From an uncultured Rhodospirillales bacterium (GTDB lineage Bacteria; Pseudomonadota; Alphaproteobacteria; Acetobacterales; Acetobacteraceae): a stretch of DNA of 44,983 nucleotides. Positions 1-6,799 of the stretch are shown piece after piece. Location of the stretch: contig CAIYMY010000137.1 of the NCBI GenBank assembly GCA_903927465.1, positions 1 through 44,983 on the forward strand. Direction: 5' to 3'. Each line of letters opens with the position of its first letter. The first letter of the stretch is position 1. The notes beneath the pieces are model-generated. The model was given only the letters and a program-made list of their open reading frames with translations, had not been told where the DNA came from and did no database searches. Made by a program: the position numbers and the translations under genes.

Positions 1-44
1 GCAATCGCCCTGTCACGCAAATCCATAGAATAGGGTCTGGTCAT
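1..44 (-). CDS. IS630-family transposase, N-terminal end only (runs off the window)
   Basis: Reading the minus strand from 44 toward 1 gives MTRPYSMDLRDRAI, the typical first residues of IS630/Tc1-mariner-like transposases, just ahead of their N-terminal helix-turn-helix. The gene continues beyond the left edge, so intactness cannot be judged. The stretch 45-160 holds no gene and is probably the IS leader and end. At about 142-147 the plus strand reads GCTCTA, which on the minus strand is TAGAGC; this resembles the end of the IS630 remnant near 19490 and fits the TA target preference of this family. An insertion here, just downstream of the seven-gene operon, would not break it. Confidence 0.7.
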   Translation of the reverse strand, partial: MTRPYSMDLRDRAI

Positions 45-160
45 CGCTACCGGCCTCCAAAACCCAGCCAACAGCTTGAATCAGAAAACACACCAAAAGG
101 GAATCCAAAAAACGATTCAGACAAGCGTCATCGCGCTCTAAGCTGATCGATACCAAAAAA

Positions 161-1831
161 TTAACGCCGCGATGGCTGGGCAGGCGCCGCAGGCCGCAAC
201 ACCGCCGTTAGATCAGCCATAGCCTGTTCCCGGCTTGGCGGATTGCCATTGCTCACCGCCACCATATGCCGCGCCGCGACGCGTGCGAGTTCAGGCAAAT
301 ACTGCACATTCTGCGCCTGCAATTCCTGCTGCACCACATTGGCGGCATCAGCTATGCGCAACCTGTCCGCGCCGCGGCCGACAGAAAGCACGGTGCGCAG
401 ATAGCTCGCGGCCAATTCCTGGGCGCGGGCGGGTTGGCCTTCTGCCTGGCTGCGCAGCGCGGCTTCGATGCGCGCCATGGTGGTGGTGATTTGCTGCGTT
501 CTTTCCTGTTGCCGGCGAAGCGCTGCTTGCACTTCGGCCTGTGTCGCGGCAGCGATGCGGCCTTGATCTTCCGCCAAGGTGCGTTGCGCTTGCACGGTTT
601 CCGCCTGCACGCGCGCAAAGGCGCCAAGCAATTCGCCAAAACCCTCCGCCAACAGGATTTGCCGACCAATTTGCGCGGCGGCGGCGATTTGGCTTTGGAT
701 CGCCTGCATTTCCTGATCATTGCGCTCTCGCTGGGCAGTGCGCAGCGCCGCGCCCACGCGATCAATCCCCTGGCGTAGCGCCGGGTCTGGCGTGTCATTC
801 TTCAGCACTTCCAGAAGCCGCGCGGGGTCTTCGCTGGCGCTGCTGCGGGACTGCGCCTCAGCCTCAAACGCTGCGCGTAATTGAGCTGGGCGCTGGTCGC
901 TACTGGTGGCAACCAAAGCAAGCACGGGGCGAAAGCCAAGGCTGCGTAGCCGAAGCGCTTCACCATTACGATCAAGCGGCGGCAATTCAACCCGCAGGCT
1001 TGATCTGATCTGATCTTCGGGCGTCAGGAAATCGCCGCCGCGCGCGACCATGCCGCCGGCCTGACCATGTGGCCGACCAACGCGATTGAGCCGATAGGGC
1101 TCCAGAACCCATTCTGCAACATTGCCGAGAATATCGAAAAGCCCAAGCGGATTGGGTTCCAGCATGCCGATAGGGCGTACCCGCCCGCCTGAGGATCGCG
1201 TGCCCTGAAACCAGACATAACGCTGCATGCCCTCGGGCATTGGAAAAACACGCGCGCCGAAATCCACTTCCGCGATTGCAGCACCGCCGCGCGCAGCGAA
1301 TTCCCATTCCTCCTCAGTTGGCAGGCGCACAAAGGCGCGCGCATCATCACGCATGGGCAAGGCGTCACGCGCATTACGCGCGAGCCAGGCGGAGTAGCGC
1401 ATGGTGAAGGCAATTGCCTCATGCCAGGCGACATCGGCCTGGGGCAGGCGCCCGGCGGCGGCTGGTGTTGGGCAGGCTTCGGCGGTTGCCGCCGCGTATT
1501 GATCGCGTGTCACTTCATATTTGCCGATATAGTAGCGCGGCGGCGCAGCGGCATCGGCCCCGCGAAATGGCCCGGCGATGAAGCTTTGGCGGAGAAATTC
1601 GCTGTAATTGGTTTCCGCATCCGCCTGGCCGAGCATGGTGGGCCGATCCGCCAACAGCCCTTGACCCAAAGGTGTTGGCACTGGGCGAAACACCATGGCG
1701 CCACCGCAAGGCATGGGCAGGATCAGATCATCGGCAAGCGGTTTCGGATTCCAGAATTCCGCTGACCATCTTTCTTGCGCGTTTACCGCTGGCGCGAACA
1801 GGATCATGGTAGCAAGCAACAGCTTACGCAT
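161..1831 (-). CDS. Secreted FGE-sulfatase-fold (SUMF1/TagR-like) protein with helical C-terminus
   Basis: I start at 1831 (MRKLLLATMILFAPAVNAQ), which gives a signal peptide ending near residue 19 and an 8-base overlap with the permease gene; the longer frame to 1879 adds a non-signal-like prefix. Residues about 40-320 form an FGE-sulfatase/C-type-lectin-like domain: GKYEVTRDQYAAA, RLPTEEEWEFAARGG, NPLGLFDILGNVAEWV, ARGGDF and a final LGFRPVLAL. The paired catalytic cysteines of true formylglycine-generating enzymes are missing: the corresponding stretch (EDQIRSSLRVELPP) has none. A binding or scaffold role is therefore more likely than catalysis, as for the periplasmic TagR protein of the Pseudomonas T6SS signalling branch. 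The last ~230 residues are Ala/Gln/Arg-rich, probably coiled coil. Last gene of the seven-gene operon. Confidence 0.85.
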   Translation of the reverse strand: MRKLLLATMILFAPAVNAQERWSAEFWNPKPLADDLILPMPCGGAMVFRPVPTPLGQGLLADRPTMLGQADAETNYSEFLRQSFIAGPFRGADAAAPPRYYIGKYEVTRDQYAAATAEACPTPAAAGRLPQADVAWHEAIAFTMRYSAWLARNARDALPMRDDARAFVRLPTEEEWEFAARGGAAIAEVDFGARVFPMPEGMQRYVWFQGTRSSGGRVRPIGMLEPNPLGLFDILGNVAEWVLEPYRLNRVGRPHGQAGGMVARGGDFLTPEDQIRSSLRVELPPLDRNGEALRLRSLGFRPVLALVATSSDQRPAQLRAAFEAEAQSRSSASEDPARLLEVLKNDTPDPALRQGIDRVGAALRTAQRERNDQEMQAIQSQIAAAAQIGRQILLAEGFGELLGAFARVQAETVQAQRTLAEDQGRIAAATQAEVQAALRRQQERTQQITTTMARIEAALRSQAEGQPARAQELAASYLRTVLSVGRGADRLRIADAANVVQQELQAQNVQYLPELARVAARHMVAVSNGNPPSREQAMADLTAVLRPAAPAQPSRR

Positions 1832-3047
1832 CGCGAAGCCCCTCCGCAGGTTCAATCCGGGCGGCGCGATACCCGGCAAAAGCCGCGGATATTGCCGCGC
1901 CCAAAAGGCTCACCAAAAATGCGAGCAAAAGATGCTGTGCTTCAATGACACAAATGGTCCGTGCGCCAGCGGCATTGGCACCCGCAAGTGGCAGGCGATT
2001 GACCAAACCCGCTACCGCCAAGGCTAGCAAGCTTGCGAGCGCCGCCCCCGCGCCTGCGATGATCAGCGCCTGGATCAGCGGAAACACCACCAGATCGCGC
2101 CGCGATAGCCCGATCAGGCGCAACAACGACAGATCACGCTGCTTGCGTTCCACATTGGCATAGAGCCCAACCCCTAGCGAGACGAGATACCCAATCCCGC
2201 CCAGCCCCGCGAGCAAGGCAAAAAGCAGCGTCAGGCTACGATCAAGGCTGAGCAAGCCTTCCACCTGTTCCGCAAGCGTTTCCACCTCCACCCCATCGCG
2301 CCGCAGATCATGGTCAATGCGCGTTACATCTTCCAAGCGCCGCGCATGAGCGCGAAAACCGGCAAAGATGCGTGTGGCATCATCCGCGATATCGGCTGGC
2401 GTGGCGGTGGCAGGCAGCGCGCCATCAGTGAAGCCATCCACCAGCAGCAGAGTCTTGAGGTCCACAAAAACGCCGTCGCGGCCAAAAGCGCTCGGCGGCG
2501 CGATGGCAGCGATGGTGACGGGAAAATTCAGTACCTCTCGTGCGCCGGCATCACCGCGAAGGGCGCGCAGCGTCACATTCATGCCTGGCTGCAAATCCAA
2601 GCGCGCGGCGAAGGAGGCGCTTGGGATGATTTGGTTCGGCGCAATGCTGGGCAGGCCATGCAACAGGGGATCACCCGCGGCAGTGGCCAGCAATTCCGCG
2701 CGCAGCACGGTGCCGGGGCGCGCCGGATTTTCGAAGCGCGCTTCGGTATTCAGGCTGCGCGTGCGCGGAATGACAAAGGCGATATCGGGTCGCGCGGCCA
2801 GGCGCGTTAGAAACGCCGTATCGAAATTGCGGTTGGCGGCATTCACCACCATGCGGCTGCGCGGATTATCAATCAGATCCGCACGCAGCCCATCAATCAC
2901 ACCCTGCTTTAGACCAAACAGCACAATCAGCGGCGCCAGCACCGCCGCCAGACCAATCAGCGAACAAAGTGCGAGCGTGCGTTCATGCAAAAGATCACGC
3001 AGCGAAAGCCCGGCAAGCAATCCGCCATGAGAGGTTTTCTCACTCAT
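1824..3047 (-). CDS. ABC transporter permease, FtsX/MacB type (TagS-like)
   Basis: 407 residues with the four-helix MacB/LolC topology: one N-terminal membrane segment (about 27-48), a large extracytoplasmic domain (about 50-270), then three segments near 272-297, 325-352 and 372-395. This family uses ATP hydrolysis for mechanotransmission or lipoprotein handling rather than classical substrate import. It overlaps the ATPase gene by 4 bases (ATGA) and the FGE-fold gene by 8, so the three are almost certainly translationally coupled. An ATPase, an FtsX permease and an FGE-fold protein together recall TagT-TagS-TagR of the T6SS post-translational pathway. A LolCD-like lipoprotein role is the alternative, but no LolE or lipoprotein gene lies nearby. 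Confidence 0.88.
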   Translation of the reverse strand: MSEKTSHGGLLAGLSLRDLLHERTLALCSLIGLAAVLAPLIVLFGLKQGVIDGLRADLIDNPRSRMVVNAANRNFDTAFLTRLAARPDIAFVIPRTRSLNTEARFENPARPGTVLRAELLATAAGDPLLHGLPSIAPNQIIPSASFAARLDLQPGMNVTLRALRGDAGAREVLNFPVTIAAIAPPSAFGRDGVFVDLKTLLLVDGFTDGALPATATPADIADDATRIFAGFRAHARRLEDVTRIDHDLRRDGVEVETLAEQVEGLLSLDRSLTLLFALLAGLGGIGYLVSLGVGLYANVERKQRDLSLLRLIGLSRRDLVVFPLIQALIIAGAGAALASLLALAVAGLVNRLPLAGANAAGARTICVIEAQHLLLAFLVSLLGAAISAAFAGYRAARIEPAEGLRDA

Positions 3048-3796
3048 GCCGGCGCCCGCGCCCTATTTAGCCAGGAACGCCCAGCGCCCGCATTCCCTGC
3101 TTCCGTGCGGATCGGCAAAATAGCGAAGCCATGGCGCGCGGCGCGGTCCGGGTCATGCGTTGCCAGGATCAGCGCCGTATCCTGTTCGCGCGCCTGTTCG
3201 ATCAGCAGTGCCAATATTGTGTCAGCCAAGGCTGGGTGAACGCTGGCGGTCGGTTCATCCGCCAGCAGGATTTCTGGGCAATGCGCCAAGGCGCGGGCAA
3301 TCGCCACTCGTTGTCTTTGCCCAACGGATAGGGTTGCCGGCATTCTCTCTAGCAAAGGCGCGATCTCAAGCCGCGTCGCCAAGGCTTCGATATGCGCGGG
3401 ATCAGGCCGGCCAAGCACCGCCTGGCTAAGCGCAATATTGCGCCGGACAGACAGGAACGGCAGCAGCCCACCCGTTTGCAGAATATAGCCGAAATGCGCG
3501 GCGCGAATGGCTGTTAGGCTATTGTCATCTCCCGCGCGCCAAACAGCGCCAAGGTCTATCGCCTTGCCTGTGCGTGGTGTCAGCAAAAACCTGCTTGTGC
3601 TTGATGGCCGGCGCGCCAAGGCCAGCAGATCAAGCAGCGTTGATTTGCCGGAGCCAGAAGGCCCGACCAGGGCCAAGGCCTCACCGCGCGTGATGCTGAA
3701 TTCCTCAATGACAAGCTCAAACCCAGGCGCGCCGCCTGGCGCCTGATGGCGGATAATGACGTCTTGCAGCAGCAGGGTCGGCGTGGATTGGCTCAT
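3044..3796 (-). CDS. ABC transporter ATP-binding protein (LolD/MacB family, TagT-like)
   Basis: 250-residue nucleotide-binding subunit. Visible motifs are Walker A GPSGSGKSTLLDLLALARR, Q-loop region LQTGGLLPFLSVRRN, a signature loop LSVGQRQRVAIARAL (SVGQ in place of the usual SGGQ), Walker B ILLADEPTA (here followed by SVHP rather than ALD) and an H-loop histidine in LATHDPDRAAR. The length and sequence match the LolD/MacB/FtsE group that pairs with FtsX-type permeases. The start lies 8 bases after the VWA gene stop, and the gene overlaps the permease start by 4 bases. It should energise the permease encoded at 1824-3047. Confidence 0.92.
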   Translation of the reverse strand: MSQSTPTLLLQDVIIRHQAPGGAPGFELVIEEFSITRGEALALVGPSGSGKSTLLDLLALARRPSSTSRFLLTPRTGKAIDLGAVWRAGDDNSLTAIRAAHFGYILQTGGLLPFLSVRRNIALSQAVLGRPDPAHIEALATRLEIAPLLERMPATLSVGQRQRVAIARALAHCPEILLADEPTASVHPALADTILALLIEQAREQDTALILATHDPDRAARHGFAILPIRTEAGNAGAGRSWLNRARAPA

Positions 3797-3804
3797 GCGC
3801 GCCC

Positions 3805-5754
3805 TCAGGGCAGCGCATCAATGGGTACGGGATACATCGCCTCACCAGGATTGCGCCCGCCATCGAAACTGACCCAGAGCGATGGCTGACGATTGAATTC
3901 CTCATAAAGGCGCAGCTTTGCTTCCAGCGCATTGACGATTTCGCTGCGCCGCCCAGCCCCCATGCTGTTCCATTCGTCCTGCGTGAATTCCATGATCTGG
4001 CTTTGATAGGGCAGGTCCTGGAGGAATTCACCAAAGGCCCCGCCCAGGCGTTGGAATTCCGCCATGCGCCGAGGATCACGCGCCGCTGCTGCCGCCGCAC
4101 CGCGCACACGTTCAAAGAACGTCTCCGGCGAAAGCCGTGCCGCTGCCTGAGCCTGGATGATGCTGCGCAGCGTCGTCGCCAGATCGGAAAGCTGATTGCG
4201 CGTCAGCAATACACGCACATCCAAAGGCCGCCTTTCCGGCCTGGGCTCAGCCGGGTTGAGTTCCTGGTCCAGCACGAAGCTTCGTACCACGTCAGGCGCC
4301 GTCTGCTGCGTTGCGCGCCCCAGATAGGAAAGCCGCATGGCGGTGCCGACAATCTCGGCCTGTTCGGCGATGCGTCGTTCAGCAGCACCTTGTGGCGCCC
4401 TGATGCCAGCGATAGGCCGCCCGACTGCCGCGGCGACTTGTGCCAGCAGCGCATCCGTCAGCGCATCCACGGTCTGGCCGAATTGGCCCAGATTGCCCTC
4501 ATTGATCGGGTAATAAAGTTCGCCCGCCGCGCCAAAGCGCGTGAGTTCGCGGTATTGCCGTTCAGCCCGCGCGTGGTTGTTGCGCCCTTCTGGCGTTTTC
4601 AGATGAATGGCGTAGATCGCGACCTGCTTCGCCTCCGATTGCGCCAATTGGCGCATTTCTTCCGGGCCCATCTGCGTTTGTCCGCGCGGGTCCTTCGCAT
4701 CACGCGCACCAGCATCAGTGATCAGAATAACAAAACGCCCGCCGTATTGCTGCCAAGGCACTTCATCCAAAGCCAGTTTGATCCCAGCGAGTGAATCCTC
4801 ATCAAAGCCTTCATTGCTTTCGCGCGCTTCGGCGAGTTGCGAAAGCCGCGGCAAGATTGCATCCGAAGCCTCAGCCAGGTCGGGCAAGGACACCATGCGC
4901 GTGACATACTCAAGCCTGGGATTGCCGCCCAAATGGTCGCGGAAGGCCACCATGCCGAAGCGGAAATTGTCACGCACTGCGGTATCGCGAATGCGATCCA
5001 CCACGCGCTTCAGCGCTTCACGCGTGCGGTCAATATAGGGACCCATGCTGATGGTGGTATCCACCACGAAAACCACCGCACCCCGATAATTGCGCAGCGC
5101 ATCCGGATCAGCGGGTGGCGGGGGCGCTTGCTGCGCGGGGGCGGAAACCACTTCCAGCAAACGTGCTTCATGCGCGCTTTCATTTTCCACGCGCTGCGCA
5201 GATAGAATGGGCAGCAGATAGAATTGCCGCGTGATGTCAATGAAGTTCTCGGGTTCCAGCGCAATCACGGGCCCTTCGGTATTGGCGCGTGCGGCTTCGC
5301 GCAACCGCGTAGCCTCTGCCGCGCCGCCGCGTGTATTCAGCCAAAGGGCACGCGGTGTTTCGGGGTCCCGGAAGAACATTGCGCGTTCACGGCCAGCAGG
5401 ATTGTTGAAGGCCAGCACCATGGTCTGCTTCCAATCCATGGTGCGTTCGGCGCGCACCCAGCCTTGCGTACGGCCATCCTGTGCCGCGCCAATTTCAAGC
5501 CAGCCATCGGCGCCGCTGCCCTGGCGCGCATAGACATAGAAAACGCCAAAGCCCGGCGTTGGCTGGGAAGGCGCATTCGCAGCCGGGCGTTCCGCTAAGC
5601 GCGCACCGGTGCGCAGGATCACGCGTTGAAATAGCGTGGCGCGCCCTTCCATCAGCAACGGTTGCCGCACGGCTTGTTGCGCGATGCCTTGTCCTGCTGG
5701 CAAGGCACACAACATGGCAAGCGCAAGAAACCAGAGTGCGCGGCGGAGTATCAT
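3805..5754 (-). CDS. Secreted SH3-like/VWA-domain protein resembling the VWA part of PpkA
   Basis: 649 residues. An N-terminal hydrophobic segment (RRALWFLALAMLCALPAGQGIA) reads as a signal peptide. Residues about 35-105 look like an SH3-like domain (VFYVYARQG, GWLEIGAAQDGRTQGWVRAE). A VWA domain begins at about 225 with VVFVVDTTISMGPYI; the metal-site motif is D232-x-T-x-S, and LITDAGARD near residue 345 supplies a later acidic residue. A long Ala/Arg/Gln-rich C-terminal region follows. The VVDTTISMGPYI style matches the periplasmic VWA region of T6SS-associated PpkA kinases, but no kinase domain precedes it. The start overlaps the upstream gene by 4 bases (ATGA). Export is inferred from the signal peptide. 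Confidence 0.85.
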   Translation of the reverse strand: MILRRALWFLALAMLCALPAGQGIAQQAVRQPLLMEGRATLFQRVILRTGARLAERPAANAPSQPTPGFGVFYVYARQGSGADGWLEIGAAQDGRTQGWVRAERTMDWKQTMVLAFNNPAGRERAMFFRDPETPRALWLNTRGGAAEATRLREAARANTEGPVIALEPENFIDITRQFYLLPILSAQRVENESAHEARLLEVVSAPAQQAPPPPADPDALRNYRGAVVFVVDTTISMGPYIDRTREALKRVVDRIRDTAVRDNFRFGMVAFRDHLGGNPRLEYVTRMVSLPDLAEASDAILPRLSQLAEARESNEGFDEDSLAGIKLALDEVPWQQYGGRFVILITDAGARDAKDPRGQTQMGPEEMRQLAQSEAKQVAIYAIHLKTPEGRNNHARAERQYRELTRFGAAGELYYPINEGNLGQFGQTVDALTDALLAQVAAAVGRPIAGIRAPQGAAERRIAEQAEIVGTAMRLSYLGRATQQTAPDVVRSFVLDQELNPAEPRPERRPLDVRVLLTRNQLSDLATTLRSIIQAQAAARLSPETFFERVRGAAAAAARDPRRMAEFQRLGGAFGEFLQDLPYQSQIMEFTQDEWNSMGAGRRSEIVNALEAKLRLYEEFNRQPSLWVSFDGGRNPGEAMYPVPIDALP

Positions 5755-6773
5755 TGCCAGAATTCCTTCAGCGCCGTTTCCGCCGTGCCATTGCCGGCCC
5801 GCGCCTGTTCCTCAAGCCATGTCTTCAGTGCTGCGCGAGGCGCTTGCGCGGCGGCATCACCTTTTTGCACGGCGTCGCGGTAATAACGCGCTGCAGCGCG
5901 CGGGTCTGGCGCGCGGAAGGGGCGGCCCGCGACAAAACCGATCGGGTCATAAAGCCGCGCCACGGCGGTCAGCGCCGGTGCATGGCCGCGTTCGCCGGCT
6001 TCTTCGAACAAGACAAGCGCATCATCATGTCGCCCCGCCGCCTGGCGCCTGAGCGCCGCGGTGTGAATGGCGGCAGCATCGGATGCAGATTGCACCAGAT
6101 CACGCAGGTTCATGCCATCGCTGCGTTCAAGCCAGGGGCGTTCTGCAGCGATTGGAGCGGGTAGCGTTGGTGTGGGCGTTGGCGTCACGACTGGCGCTGG
6201 TACAGGTAATGGCGCAGGCGGTGAGGCGGTGAACCACCAGGTAGCGCCACCGATTGCAACCAGCAATAACAACCCGATGCCCGCAAACAATGGCATGCGT
6301 GAGGTACCTTCTTGCCTTGCTGGCACACCAATATCTTCGCGCGGCGGCGGCGCGGGTGAAGGCGCTGGCGCGGGCGGTGCAGCGGCAACTGGCGGAGGCT
6401 TCGGCGCCGTTTCAGGCTCTCGCGGCATTACCGTCTCAGGCGGCAGATCGCCATCGAACACATCAATATCGTCGGGCCAAAACAGGCTTGCTTCCAAACC
6501 CGTGGCCGGCAGCAGGAAAACCAGCGGGCCGGGTTCCAGATGCCGCGTCAGCCTCGGCCCAATCACCAGAACGGTGTCAGCCCCTTCCTGGCGGATTTCA
6601 ACCGGGCTCAGCTTTTCTTCCTGTACTTGCCAGCCACGACGGCCGAGATTGGCCGCAGCATAGCCTTCCCGAACAATACGAAATCCGCCATCGCTTGGTG
6701 CCTGCACGCCTGCAAGGGTGATGCGCGCATGGCCAAGCGAAAAGCGCCGTTCATTTTCAACACGCAGCATCAT
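5751..6773 (-). CDS. Single-pass membrane protein with Sel1/TPR-like C-terminus
   Basis: Not a family I can name. From the ATG at 6773 (MMLRVENERRF) it has about 340 residues; a TTG at 6803 in the same frame would add ten and give a 4-base overlap with the gene before it. The N-terminal ~110 residues look like a small beta-rich domain (FSLGHARITLAG, ADTVLVIGPRLTRHL). A Pro/Ala-rich linker, one membrane helix (MPLFAGIGLLLLVAIGGATW, about residues 160-180) and another Pro/Thr-rich linker follow. The C-terminal part has Sel1/TPR-like helices (ALTAVARLYDP, AARYYRDAVQKGDAAAQ). It lies between the NTPase and VWA genes, so it may link the cytoplasmic NTPases to the extracytoplasmic VWA protein. Confidence 0.75.
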   Translation of the reverse strand: MMLRVENERRFSLGHARITLAGVQAPSDGGFRIVREGYAAANLGRRGWQVQEEKLSPVEIRQEGADTVLVIGPRLTRHLEPGPLVFLLPATGLEASLFWPDDIDVFDGDLPPETVMPREPETAPKPPPVAAAPPAPAPSPAPPPREDIGVPARQEGTSRMPLFAGIGLLLLVAIGGATWWFTASPPAPLPVPAPVVTPTPTPTLPAPIAAERPWLERSDGMNLRDLVQSASDAAAIHTAALRRQAAGRHDDALVLFEEAGERGHAPALTAVARLYDPIGFVAGRPFRAPDPRAAARYYRDAVQKGDAAAQAPRAALKTWLEEQARAGNGTAETALKEFWQ

Positions 6774-6799
6774 GGGGTGCGGCCTTTGCGGTTCATGTC

